From an uncultured Sphaerochaeta sp. (GTDB taxonomy: Bacteria; Spirochaetota; Spirochaetia; Sphaerochaetales; Sphaerochaetaceae), in contig NZ_OY781873.1 in the NCBI RefSeq assembly GCF_963677075.1, positions 2,939,715-3,003,714 on the forward strand: DNA of 64,000 nucleotides, written 5' to 3'. The notes beneath the pieces are model-generated. The model was not told where the DNA came from and did not search any database. It worked only from the letters and a program-made list of their open reading frames with translations. The position numbers and the translations under genes are program-made. Of this stretch, positions 53,750 through 62,835 are shown piece after piece. How positions within the stretch are numbered: position 1 is the stretch's first letter; every line of letters begins with the position of its first letter.

Positions 53750-54862
53750 ATGGATAGTGCACTCTCAGTACAAAACATCACCAAACGATTTGGTGATTTC
53801 ACTGCAGTTGACCAGGTCTCATTTGAAGTAGAGGACGGAAAGTTCTTTTCTATTCTAGGGCCGTCGGGCTGTGGAAAGACTACACTCCTGCGAATGATTG
53901 CAGGGTTTTACAAGCCTGACGGAGGAACCATCCTCTTCAACGGAAAAAACATGGATGGGGTTGCCCCCAATAAGCGGCCTGTAAACCTGGTGTTTCAGAA
54001 TCTTGCACTTTTTCCCATGATGAATGTGCATGAGAATATTGCATTCGGGCTACGGCGAAGAGGAGAGAAAGGACCTGGTGTAGACAAGAAGGTCCGGGAA
54101 TTACTGGAGCGGGTCGGTCTGCCGGAATCAGGAAAAAAACAGATCAACCAACTCTCGGGTGGGCAAAAACAACGCATCGCCATTGCACGCTGCCTGATCA
54201 TGGAACCAACGGTGCTCTTGCTCGATGAACCCTTGGGTGCTCTCGATGCCAAGTTGCGTGAACATATGAAAGTGGAACTTAAGACACTGCAATCCCAGGT
54301 TGGAACAACCTTTGTGTATATCACCCATGACCAGAGTGAAGCCATGGTAATGAGTGATATGGTTGCAGTCATGAACAACGGACATTTTGAACAGATAGGG
54401 ACACCCCAACAGCTCTACCACGAACCAAAGTCCTCATTTGTTGCCCAGTTTGTAGGAAACAACAACAAACTACGGGTAAAACTTCACAGTGATCAAAGCG
54501 GCAACACCATAGCCAGATATGCTGATAGGTATGACTTTCGTCTGGCCCAGAGATTTGAAACCGCAACTGATAGTGAGGAATATGATCTCTTCATACGCCC
54601 AGAGGCTGTGATCATCAATCCCGGAGAAGGGAGAGAGAATTTCCAAAGCCTTCCTGTAGAAGTTACCTCAATCCTCTTTGATGGAGGAAATAGCCGTCTT
54701 TTGGTCAAGCCTTTGGGAACTGAGGAGGAATTAGTGATTGCACTTCCCCAGACAAGGGAATACGACCATATCCGCTCAAAGGATCGCATACAGGTTGGTT
54801 GGGACCTGAATAAGACTGTCTGCTTCAAGCGCAGTGATTGGAAGTTATATGATGAAGAATAG
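53750..54862 (+). CDS. potA: Polyamine-type ABC transporter ATP-binding protein
   Basis: 370 residues. Walker A GPSGCGKTTLLR at ~38-49, signature LSGGQKQRIAIARCL, Walker B VLLLDEPLGALD, H-loop YITHDQSEA, and a C-terminal TOBE domain. Energises the importer with the two permeases. Its 3' end overlaps potB. Confidence 0.94.
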   Translation: MDSALSVQNITKRFGDFTAVDQVSFEVEDGKFFSILGPSGCGKTTLLRMIAGFYKPDGGTILFNGKNMDGVAPNKRPVNLVFQNLALFPMMNVHENIAFGLRRRGEKGPGVDKKVRELLERVGLPESGKKQINQLSGGQKQRIAIARCLIMEPTVLLLDEPLGALDAKLREHMKVELKTLQSQVGTTFVYITHDQSEAMVMSDMVAVMNNGHFEQIGTPQQLYHEPKSSFVAQFVGNNNKLRVKLHSDQSGNTIARYADRYDFRLAQRFETATDSEEYDLFIRPEAVIINPGEGRENFQSLPVEVTSILFDGGNSRLLVKPLGTEEELVIALPQTREYDHIRSKDRIQVGWDLNKTVCFKRSDWKLYDEE

Positions 54863-55706
54863 ACAACATATCAAATGGGGTTTTCTCTTCTTTTTCCTGC
54901 CCGTCGTACTCTGGCTCTTTCTCTTGATTGTACTCCCCCACCTTGAGTTGCTGAGGCTCTCTTTCTCCAAGGCAAATACTGGTAAATTCACCTTGGACAA
55001 CTATCTAGCCTTCTTTAAGGAGCCCATCTACTGGCTCACCTTTGTACGTACCGCAGGATATTCGATTATTGTTACCTTCCTGGTAATGGTCATTTCCCTC
55101 CCAGTCTCATTCTATATCTCGAAGATAGCGAGAGGGCGAATGACCGGAGCACTGATGATCCTCATTCTGGTACCCTTCTGGGTCAGTGAACTTATCCGTG
55201 TCTATGGCTGGATGATTCTCCTCAGGGAGAGTGGAATCCTCAATCATTTCCTTGTCTCAATAGGTCTGTTCAAAGAGCCTGTTGAGATGCTCTACAATGA
55301 CATCACCATGATCATGGGCTTGGTATATACCAGCATGCTCTTCATGGTGGTCCCTGTTTTGGGTGTAATGGATGACTTGGATAATTCTCTTATCGAGGCA
55401 GCCTATGACCTAGGGGCATCGAAGATATCCATCTGGAGGACCATCATTATTCCCCACTGTGCTTCCGGGCTCGTCAATGGAGGAATCATTGTATTCATGT
55501 TGGTCCTAGGAAGCTACCTGACCCCTAACCTGATGGGAGGCAAGAACTCCCTCTGGTTTACTGAACAGATTTACAACCAGATAATCCTCTATTTCAACTG
55601 GAACCAGGGAGCAGCCTTTGGGTTCCTGCTCTTGGCCCTCTCATCGCTGATCATTTGGGTTCTTCTCAAGCTCACCAAACAAAACCTGAAGGAGGTGGTA
55701 AAATGA
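54849..55706 (+). CDS. potB: Polyamine-type ABC transporter permease 1
   Basis: 285 residues, six helices; EAA loop EAAYDLGASKISIWRTIIIPHCASGLVNG. Start at 54849 (ATGATGAAG inside the potA end). Inner-membrane channel half. Confidence 0.92.
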   Translation: MMKNRQHIKWGFLFFFLPVVLWLFLLIVLPHLELLRLSFSKANTGKFTLDNYLAFFKEPIYWLTFVRTAGYSIIVTFLVMVISLPVSFYISKIARGRMTGALMILILVPFWVSELIRVYGWMILLRESGILNHFLVSIGLFKEPVEMLYNDITMIMGLVYTSMLFMVVPVLGVMDDLDNSLIEAAYDLGASKISIWRTIIIPHCASGLVNGGIIVFMLVLGSYLTPNLMGGKNSLWFTEQIYNQIILYFNWNQGAAFGFLLLALSSLIIWVLLKLTKQNLKEVVK

Positions 55707-56560
55707 TCAGAAGCTTACCTTCCTCAAAGAAATATCGTGGAGGATTCACCATCTTCATCATCCTCTATTTTACTTTCCTCTTTGCACCGCTGTTAGTAAC
55801 AATGATTCTTGCATTCAATGACTCCATGTACCCTTCCCTTCCCTGGCAGGGATTCACCCTTGACTGGTTCTTTGGCAATGGACCGGATAAATATGGCATC
55901 TTTCACGACCAAACCAACCTGAGAAGCCTATTCACCTCATTCAAGGTAGCCATAGCAGTCATGATCGTTTCAACATTCCTCGGAACTTGTGCGGCATTTC
56001 TCTTTGAACAGGAGAACTTCCGGTTCAAGAACGCACTCTACTTTCTCATGATAGCCCCCTTGGTTATTCCTGGAGTCATCCTCGGTATCTCCATCCTGAT
56101 GTTCTCCAACACCATAGGGCTGTTCATCGAGAACCACCTGGGCATCTATGTTTCATTTCTTGGTCCTGGATTTCCTTTGGTGGTACTCGGCCAGTCCTCG
56201 TTCATCTCTACTATTGTTGCGTTGGTCGTCTCTGCCCGATTGAAGAAGTTCGACCACACCTTGGAAGAAGCCGCCTACAACCTGGGAGCAAACAAGGCGG
56301 AAGTGCTTTGGTTCATCACCCTCAAGTACCTGAGGCCTTCAATTATTGGTGGGGCAGCGATGGCTTTCCTTATGTCCTTTGAGAACTTCAACACCACCAT
56401 ATTTCTCGTAGGTTCACAGGCAACACTACCTATAAACATGTACATGCAAGTACGTGATGGATCCACCCCGGTGATCAATGCCATCTCATTCCTGCTCATT
56501 CTTGGCACTTCCATTTTTGCAGTGGTTAATCTCACCAAGGGGAACAAGAAACTGCTCTAG
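55703..56560 (+). CDS. potC: Polyamine-type ABC transporter permease 2
   Basis: 285 residues, six helices; EAA loop EEAAYNLGANKAEVLWFITLKYLRPSIIGG. The ATG at 55703 overlaps the potB stop (ATGA) and has AGGAGGTGG upstream. Second channel half. Confidence 0.92.
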   Translation: MIRSLPSSKKYRGGFTIFIILYFTFLFAPLLVTMILAFNDSMYPSLPWQGFTLDWFFGNGPDKYGIFHDQTNLRSLFTSFKVAIAVMIVSTFLGTCAAFLFEQENFRFKNALYFLMIAPLVIPGVILGISILMFSNTIGLFIENHLGIYVSFLGPGFPLVVLGQSSFISTIVALVVSARLKKFDHTLEEAAYNLGANKAEVLWFITLKYLRPSIIGGAAMAFLMSFENFNTTIFLVGSQATLPINMYMQVRDGSTPVINAISFLLILGTSIFAVVNLTKGNKKLL

Positions 56561-56592
56561 GGCATATAATGTGGAGTGAGGAACGATACACA

Positions 56593-57117
56593 ATGATTGA
56601 AACGGAACGATTACTCCTACGAGAGATGACCCAGGAGGACTACCCCTCCCTTGCTGCAATTCTTCAGGATGAGCAGACGATGTACGCATATGAATCTCCA
56701 TTCAGTGCAGAGGAAACACAGGCTTGGCTGGATAGGAATCTTGCCAGGTACAGAACAGATGGATTTGGGCTATGGGCTGTTATCCTGAAAGATACTGGTA
56801 CCATGATAGGGCAGGCTGGCCTGACATGGCAATCCATAGGAGGGTCATCAGATGTGCTGGAAGTTGGGTATCTGTTCAATCGCAGCTACTGGGGGAAAGG
56901 ATATGCAATTGAAGCAGCAAGAGCATGCAAGGAGTATGCCTTCAGCACGCTGAACAGCAGTGAAGTCTACTCCATCATACGCGACTGTAATGTTGCTTCA
57001 ATGAATGTTGCTATCCGAAACGGCATGCTTGCCAGAGGTAGCTTCATTAAGCACTACCGCGGATTGGATATGCAACACTTGGTATTTTCAGTCAAAAGAG
57101 AACCCTCAATCACCTAG
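56593..57117 (+). CDS. GNAT N-acetyltransferase (RimJ/RimL-like)
   Basis: 174 residues beginning MIETERLLLREMTQEDYP. CoA-binding loop EVGYLFNRSYWGKGYAIEAARACKEYAF and C-terminal NVASMNVAIRNGM. Acceptor unknown. Start at 56593 favoured by family start and GAGGAACG upstream. Follows potC by 32 bp. Confidence 0.88.
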   Translation: MIETERLLLREMTQEDYPSLAAILQDEQTMYAYESPFSAEETQAWLDRNLARYRTDGFGLWAVILKDTGTMIGQAGLTWQSIGGSSDVLEVGYLFNRSYWGKGYAIEAARACKEYAFSTLNSSEVYSIIRDCNVASMNVAIRNGMLARGSFIKHYRGLDMQHLVFSVKREPSIT

Positions 57118-57139
57118 AAAACCAAAGCCTATCGCTGGT

Positions 57140-57421
57140 TTATCTCTTTGGATTACGAGGAAACCAACCTTTTGCAACCCGCTCTTCTTGCTCGAACAAC
57201 TCGTGGATACTCCATAGGGATGAGAACCCGGTAATACTGACCACCGCTGATAACGTGGCGTTCTCAATCCAAAGGGAGAGAATAACCAACAGGATTCCGA
57301 CTACCAAAAAAACCGGCCATACCCTTTTGCCAAAATAATACTCCCCTTTGATGACTATTGGATGGAATACCCCAATGATAAGAAATGCAGCTGCCCCGAT
57401 CAGTATTCCTTGGAAACTCAT
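57140..57421 (-). CDS. DUF4491-family small membrane protein
   Basis: 93 residues, three hydrophobic helices (ILIGAAAFLIIGVFHPIVI, WPVFLVVGILLVILSLWI, ATLSAVVSITGFSSLWSI) and a conserved-looking tail HELFEQEERVAKGWFPRNPKR. The GVFHPIVIKGEYYFG and HELFEQE segments match DUF4491 as I recall it. Inner membrane; role unknown. Convergent with the acetyltransferase. Confidence 0.8.
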   Translation of the reverse strand: MSFQGILIGAAAFLIIGVFHPIVIKGEYYFGKRVWPVFLVVGILLVILSLWIENATLSAVVSITGFSSLWSIHELFEQEERVAKGWFPRNPKR

Positions 57422-57594
57422 ACATCCTCCTCAATGCATACGTACAGATTTATCTTGATGTCCTCAGAATAGGTACATCAAGAACTCTTTTCCTCATAGT
57501 TACAATCGAAGATTGGCACATTATTCATCACTGAAGAATATTCCCATGCTAGAATCACTGTGAATACCATCTAATGAAAGTTAAGGAAATTTGT

Positions 57595-58158
57595 ATGAAC
57601 CGATGTAGCTGGACAGGCGAGAATCCTCTCTTGGTAGAATACCATGACAAAGAGTGGGGCGTACCGCTCCATGATGACCAGAGACAGTTTGAGTATCTGA
57701 GCATGGAAGTTATGCAGTGTGGACTGAGCTGGCTCACGGTATTGAAAAGACGGGAAGCCCTCCGCTCGGCATTTGATGATTTCAATGTCTCCAAGGTTGC
57801 TGGCTATGGCGATGAACGCGTCGATGAGATTATGAAAATGGAGAGAATGATTCACTCCCCAAGAAAAATCCGGGCAATCATTACCAATGCAAAAGCATTC
57901 CTACCGATCCAGGAGGAATTCGGTTCATTCTCATCATATCTCTGGGGGTTTACCGGGAACAAGACAATGGAATATCCAGGTCATGCAGACGGGGGTATCG
58001 TTATAGCCAGGAATGAACTCTCCGATATAATCAGCAAGGACCTCAAGAAGCGGGGATTCACCTTTCTTGGTTCCATCACCATCTATGCCCACCTGCAAGC
58101 TGCGGGCATCATCAATGACCATGAGGCAACTTGTTTTCGGTATCACCAAGGAGGTTAA
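57595..58158 (+). CDS. tag: DNA-3-methyladenine glycosylase I
   Basis: 187 residues. It excises 3-methyladenine from alkylated DNA. The zinc-binding set is visible as C4 and H17 near the N-terminus (MNRCSW, VEYHDKEWG) and His/Cys in NDHEATCF at the end; the catalytic Glu is in FEYLSMEVMQCGLSW. ATG 57595 has TAAGGA upstream; an in-frame ATG at 57574 is less likely. Confidence 0.93.
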   Translation: MNRCSWTGENPLLVEYHDKEWGVPLHDDQRQFEYLSMEVMQCGLSWLTVLKRREALRSAFDDFNVSKVAGYGDERVDEIMKMERMIHSPRKIRAIITNAKAFLPIQEEFGSFSSYLWGFTGNKTMEYPGHADGGIVIARNELSDIISKDLKKRGFTFLGSITIYAHLQAAGIINDHEATCFRYHQGG

Positions 58159-58399
58159 ACTCTTGCCAGTATTTGCTCATGTACTGCTCTTGGCTTCATC
58201 CAATACGTATATTGGCAAAAGCAATAGGCCAATTTAGCAATGTATGGTAGACTTTACAGTGAAAATGTCCTGCTTGTAGAAGTCGGATTTCTGTACAGAA
58301 AAGACAATCTCTACGAACAGTAAGGCAAGTCTGGGCAGCTGGAAACATTTTAAGAAGCATGCTCGATGACTGAACTGATCAGCAACATACTACGAGGCA

Positions 58400-59569
58400 G
58401 TGTCTCATCGGTTATGTATGTTATTAATGACCCTTACAAAGTCCAGATTCGACCGTAAGCGTATTATCAGCATTGCAATCTTTGTGTTTGTCATCAATAT
58501 GACCAGCACCCTTTGGTTTTACTTCAAGGGAGACCTCACAGGGTTGTCCCGATTTACTGTATTGATGTTCATCGTGGTTGGCCTTCTTATCAAGTCATTT
58601 ACCAAAATGAGTTTCATGCAATGGAGTTTCACCTTTCTCACCACCATCAATATTGCGATGATGATCATCCTCAGCTTTCATCTTGGTAGACTGTTCCCCT
58701 ATCCACAATATGCCAATACCGTCTTCCGGTTTTTCCTCTACCTATTCGTTATTACCATGTTCAGGAAACACTTCCTGAGGACCTATCAAACGGTTGTGAG
58801 CGACTGGCCCGTCTTCTCTGGATTGATGATCTGCATCTTTTTGAACCTATCCTACTTCTTCTTTGTTACAGACGATATTATGGAAACTTTGGCTATCAAT
58901 CGATGGCCGATGCTCCTCTTGGTTGCCCTCTCCTTGTCCGCTTATGGCACGGTATTCTTCTCTTTCAGAAGATTCCTGGCCATGCTCGACTTGGAGAATG
59001 AAAATATAAAAATCCATAATGAGACAGAAATACTCCAAAAAGTTGCTGCAAAACTGGAAGTCTATGCCAACTATGACGCACTTACAGGCCTCCCCAATAG
59101 AAGGATATTCTTTACGAAATTGGAAACAATCGTTTCAAAAGCCAAAACAAACGCAATAAAATGTGCACTCCTCTATATAGACCTTGACTCCTTCAAAGTC
59201 ATCAATGACACCTATGGCCACGAAGTTGGTGATAGGGTGCTTGTTACCGTGGGGAGACGACTACTGAACTGTGTCCGTGAAACTGATTTCGTGGCACGAT
59301 TGGCTGGTGATGAATTTGCAATCATCATGCAGGATATCGAAGACACTAATCAGGCAAAACAATTCGCCATGAGAGTGCATTCCGTTCTGCAAGAACCCAT
59401 AGCAATCGATACCATAACCTGTAGTATAAACGCTTCCATCGGCATCTCCATCTATCCTGAGGCTGGAGATAACGGGGAGGCATTGCTGAGGAACGCTGAC
59501 GCTGCATTGTATGAAATCAAGAAACACGGCAAGGGCGGAATCGGGATCTATAACCATAACGTGTTATAA
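58400..59569 (+). CDS. Membrane diguanylate cyclase, GGDEF domain with AGDEF motif
   Basis: Up to 389 residues. About six N-terminal helices (~20-200) and a short coiled linker (LDLENENIKIHNETEILQKV) lead to a GGDEF domain at ~220-385 (DALTGLPNRRIFF; YIDLDSFKVINDTYGHEVGD). The signature is AGDEF rather than GGDEF, and an RETD inhibitory site lies five residues before it. Probably makes cyclic-di-GMP in response to a membrane signal. The start is uncertain (GTG 58400, ATG 58418 or 58427). Confidence 0.88.
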   Translation: MSHRLCMLLMTLTKSRFDRKRIISIAIFVFVINMTSTLWFYFKGDLTGLSRFTVLMFIVVGLLIKSFTKMSFMQWSFTFLTTINIAMMIILSFHLGRLFPYPQYANTVFRFFLYLFVITMFRKHFLRTYQTVVSDWPVFSGLMICIFLNLSYFFFVTDDIMETLAINRWPMLLLVALSLSAYGTVFFSFRRFLAMLDLENENIKIHNETEILQKVAAKLEVYANYDALTGLPNRRIFFTKLETIVSKAKTNAIKCALLYIDLDSFKVINDTYGHEVGDRVLVTVGRRLLNCVRETDFVARLAGDEFAIIMQDIEDTNQAKQFAMRVHSVLQEPIAIDTITCSINASIGISIYPEAGDNGEALLRNADAALYEIKKHGKGGIGIYNHNVL

Positions 59570-59761
59570 AAACAAGAGTTGTATCATATTTTTCTATTCA
59601 GTATCCAAGATCTATAGCTCATTCACAAACCCCTGGAACTCTGCCTGAGGTATGAGCTGTAACACTTGGGGAATAGATGCTACCAATAGCAGGATTCTGA
59701 AAAAACATCCCTCTAACCGCGCAAAATCATACTTTGGTATGAAGCGCTGGGGTTTACAGCT

Positions 59762-59914
59762 TCAGTCCAACCGTATGATTGCATAGTAAATCGCGACTAT
59801 CCATAAAACGGGAATGGTAGTGAAGTTCGGATTGCTCCCAAATAGCAAAATGAGGATCCCTAGATAGGTATAGGTCACACATGCAACACTTGCAATTATC
59901 GCATAGAGCATCAT
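59762..59914 (-). CDS. Small two-helix membrane protein, 50 residues
   Basis: ATG at 59914 (second ATG at 59911) to TGA at 59762, with GAGGT 7-10 nt upstream. It reads MMLYAIIASVACVTYTYLGI, then a loop GSNPNFTTIP and a second hydrophobic run VLWIVAIYYAII, ending RLD. Not recognised, but the ribosome site, hydrophobicity and loop look real. Convergent with the GGDEF gene, divergent from nqrB. Confidence 0.55.
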   Translation of the reverse strand: MMLYAIIASVACVTYTYLGILILLFGSNPNFTTIPVLWIVAIYYAIIRLD

Positions 59915-60009
59915 TTTGTGACCTCATCTTACTACGCAGTTTTCTCCTTGGCAATTGCTATTTTTAGCCACGAAGAAAGATATGCCTAGGAATCTGATGC
60001 GTAAAAATT

Positions 60010-60038
60010 TTTACTTTCTGCTCATTATGGCTTATAAT
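60010..60038 (+). promoter_or_regulatory. Promoter of the nqr operon
   Basis: TTTACT, 17-bp spacer, perfect TATAAT, 24 bp before the nqrB start at 60062. Confidence 0.75.
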
Positions 60039-60061
60039 GGGCTCATTATAGGGGAGGAACC

Positions 60062-61036
60062 GTGAAAATTCAAAAACAACAAGCAATGCGCACCGTACTT
60101 TATGCGCTTGCGCCACTCTGCCTTGCTGCAATTTATTTTTTCGGCTGGCGTTTTATCGCCATCTTGGTAGTTGTAGGGGCAACGGGACTGTTATGCGAAT
60201 GGCTCATGGCACGCCGCTATGGCTTTAAGATTACTGAGTCCCTGTTTGTCTCATGCACGCTCTTTGCGCTCTCACTACCGCCTACCATCCCTCTATGGAT
60301 CGCTGCGGTAGGTATTGCATTTGGAATCATCTTCGGAAAGATGATCTTCGGTGGTTTTGGAAGAAATATCTTCAATCCCGCAATCACAGCGCGTGCATTC
60401 GTGTATATCAGTTTCGGGGTTCCGATGACAGCAGCGTTTGTCGGCAATGCAACACAGAAGGGATTCTTCCCTGCCGGTCTTGGCTCTTGGATAAGCCAAG
60501 CAGATAGCGTTTCTGCTGCTACGCCTCTGGTAACCGGGGATGCTTCATTGCTTGAACTATTCCTTGGGTTCACCAGCGGAAGCTTTGGGGAAACCAGTGC
60601 CATCCTTATACTGCTTGGTGGACTGTATATTGTGTTCAAGAAAGCTGCCAACTGGAAAATCGTTGTTGCTTCACTTACCTCATTCCTGCTACTGCAGAGT
60701 GTATTTTGGGCCAGTGGGCTCCAACTAGCTACAGAGAGTGGGATGAAAGGCGTCGCTGATCCCCTTACAGCCCTTCTCGGTGGTAGCTTTCTCTTTGCTG
60801 CATTCTTTATGATCACCGACCCTGTCTCTTCTTCCCAGACAACAGATGCAGGAAGATGGATATATGGTGCTGTATTTGGCATACTCACTGTTTTGATTCG
60901 TATTTTCGCGAACTGGGTTGAAGGGGTCACTTTTGCCATCCTTCTCGCAAACATGTTTGCTCCCTTGCTCGATACCCTGCTTAAAGGGGCCAAGGCAAAG
61001 AAAAAGCTGAAGAAGGCAGAAGGAGGAAAAGCATGA
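60062..61036 (+). CDS. nqrB: NqrB/RnfD-like subunit
   Basis: 324-residue membrane protein with about ten helices; core of the ion-pumping NADH dehydrogenase. FMN attachment Thr probably in DSVSAATPL; FGGFGRNIFNPAITARAF is the family signature. It is shorter than classical NqrB (~410), lacking N-terminal length, so it resembles RnfD in size. GTG start with GGGGAGG upstream. Confidence 0.88.
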   Translation: MKIQKQQAMRTVLYALAPLCLAAIYFFGWRFIAILVVVGATGLLCEWLMARRYGFKITESLFVSCTLFALSLPPTIPLWIAAVGIAFGIIFGKMIFGGFGRNIFNPAITARAFVYISFGVPMTAAFVGNATQKGFFPAGLGSWISQADSVSAATPLVTGDASLLELFLGFTSGSFGETSAILILLGGLYIVFKKAANWKIVVASLTSFLLLQSVFWASGLQLATESGMKGVADPLTALLGGSFLFAAFFMITDPVSSSQTTDAGRWIYGAVFGILTVLIRIFANWVEGVTFAILLANMFAPLLDTLLKGAKAKKKLKKAEGGKA

Positions 61037-61626
61037 AAGCAAAAAGAACGTTCTACAGCGAGCGTATCTACCCGATCCTCTTCATGTTCGCAGTTACATT
61101 CTTCTGCATCCTTATAACCTCCGGCCTGCAACTTGCTACCCAGGATAGGGCAACAGCGAACGAACTTGCATTCACCAGAAGGGCGATCCTGAATGCCGGT
61201 GGTGTTGCATTTGAGAACACTACCGAAGGAATTGAGGAAGCGTTCAAGAGCAAGATAGATGAACAGGATGGGTACTACGTCGCAGACAGCGATAGTGGAA
61301 AACGCTATATCATCCCCGTGGAAGGACCAGGACTGTGGGGAGCCATTACCATCATGGCAGGATTTGAGGAAGATCTGAGCACTTTCTCCGGAATCGCCAT
61401 TGTAAGCCAAAATGAAACCCCAGGACTCGGGGCTCGTATCGAGGAACCTTGGTTTACTGAACAGTTCAGAGGAAAGCAAGCCCCCTTCACGTTGGTTGAA
61501 GAAGGTACAGCCGATGCGCCAACTGAGGTGGACGCCATTACCGGGGCTACCCGCACTTCAGAGTACTTCAAGAATATCACAAACCGTGCTGCAAATGATG
61601 CAAAACGAATCATTGGAGGTGAGTAG
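61033..61626 (+). CDS. nqrC: NqrC/RnfG-like flavoprotein subunit
   Basis: 197 residues; one N-terminal helix and a periplasmic FMN-binding domain. Covalent FMN Thr lies in VDAITGATRTSEYF near residue 170. The ATG overlaps the nqrB stop and has GGAGG upstream. Requires an ApbE-type flavin transferase, not seen in the window. Confidence 0.92.
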   Translation: MKAKRTFYSERIYPILFMFAVTFFCILITSGLQLATQDRATANELAFTRRAILNAGGVAFENTTEGIEEAFKSKIDEQDGYYVADSDSGKRYIIPVEGPGLWGAITIMAGFEEDLSTFSGIAIVSQNETPGLGARIEEPWFTEQFRGKQAPFTLVEEGTADAPTEVDAITGATRTSEYFKNITNRAANDAKRIIGGE

Positions 61627-61627
61627 A

Positions 61628-62239
61628 ATGGCCAGTAAACTGCTACGAAAAACGTTTATGGAACCACTGGGAAAGAACAACCCTGTGTTTGTCCAGATCC
61701 TTGGCATCTGCTCCACACTTGCAGTAACGAACAAGTTGCAGAATACCATGGTCATGACCTTGGGGGTGATGTTCACCACAGCCCTCTCCAGTCTGACCAT
61801 TTCAATACTGAGAAACTATATTCCATCACGAATCCGAATGATGGTGGAGACCATGGTAATTGCAACCTTCGTCATTATTGTGGATATCGTCCTTAAAGCC
61901 TTTTACCCGGAGATGTGGAAGCAACTTGGTCCCTATGTTGGGTTGATCATCACCAACTGTATCATCATGGGTAGGATCGAGGCCTTTGCCTTGCAGAACA
62001 AACCCATGCTCTCTTTGGTTGATGGATTAGCCTCCGGTTTGGGCTATGCCTATGTGTTGCTGGCTATCGCATTCGTGAGAGAGTTGCTGGGAACGGGAAG
62101 CCTTTGGGGTTTCCAGATTCTTGGCTCCTGGTGGACAAACTGGTCCATCATGATCATGCCACCCGGCGGCTTCTTCGTGTTGGCAATCATTATCTGGATT
62201 ATTCGAGAAAAAATCATGAAGGAGGCCAAGAATGACTGA
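61628..62239 (+). CDS. nqrD: NqrD/RnfE-like membrane subunit
   Basis: 203 residues, six helices. Cys in ILGICSTLAVTN and ITNCIIMGRIEAFAL, which in Nqr/Rnf contribute to a membrane iron-sulfur centre with the NqrE cysteines. Start ATG 61628 with GGAGGTGAG. 8-bp overlap with nqrE. Confidence 0.93.
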   Translation: MASKLLRKTFMEPLGKNNPVFVQILGICSTLAVTNKLQNTMVMTLGVMFTTALSSLTISILRNYIPSRIRMMVETMVIATFVIIVDIVLKAFYPEMWKQLGPYVGLIITNCIIMGRIEAFALQNKPMLSLVDGLASGLGYAYVLLAIAFVRELLGTGSLWGFQILGSWWTNWSIMIMPPGGFFVLAIIIWIIREKIMKEAKND

Positions 62240-62825
62240 TTCATTGATGCCCTTTGCTGTTTTCTTCGCCTCAATTTTTACTGGGAATATCCTCCTTACC
62301 AATTACCTGGGGATGTGTTCCTTCCTCTCTGTCTCAAAGGAATTGAAGACTTCCACAGGACTGGGGATGGCAGTAATCTTCGTCATGGCAACGACCACTC
62401 CCTTGAACTGGATTGTGTATCAGTACCTGCTTATTCCATACAATCTGGAGTATCTCAGGTTTATTGTGTTTATCATTGTTATTGCTGCATTTGTACAGCT
62501 TACGGAGATGACACTGGAGCGATACAGTGAACCGCTATACCAATCACTGGGTATATTCCTCCCGCTGATAACGGTCAACTGTGCAATCCTGGGCGTGAGT
62601 CTTTTCATGGTTATCAGGGAGTATACCCTGCTTACCTCCTTCTTCTTTGGACTGGGAAGCGGAATTGGATGGTTCATCGCCATTATCGCAATGGCAGGGA
62701 TTAGGCAGAAACTCAAGAACGCCAAGATTCCCCCAGGACTGGAAGGCCCTGGAATCACCTTGGTAATTGCCGGATTCATGGCCATGGCATTCATGGGATT
62801 CTCCGGCATGATCGCCATATCCTAA
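62232..62825 (+). CDS. nqrE: NqrE/RnfA-like membrane subunit
   Basis: 197 residues, six helices; NYLGMCSFLSVSKELKTS and TVNCAILGVSLF carry the partner cysteines, and PPGLEGPGITLVIAG is typical of NqrE. AAGGAGG before the ATG. Confidence 0.93.
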   Translation: MTDSLMPFAVFFASIFTGNILLTNYLGMCSFLSVSKELKTSTGLGMAVIFVMATTTPLNWIVYQYLLIPYNLEYLRFIVFIIVIAAFVQLTEMTLERYSEPLYQSLGIFLPLITVNCAILGVSLFMVIREYTLLTSFFFGLGSGIGWFIAIIAMAGIRQKLKNAKIPPGLEGPGITLVIAGFMAMAFMGFSGMIAIS

Positions 62826-62835
62826 GGGGGAAGAG

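Noticed and set aside
59754..59954. 66-codon cysteine-rich minus-strand frame
   Set aside because: It overlaps the better-supported 50-residue membrane protein in another frame and lacks its own ribosome site.
60217..61479. 420-codon minus-strand frame opposite nqrB/nqrC
   Set aside because: Antisense to two clear Nqr genes with overlapping starts and ribosome sites; composition is not protein-like.
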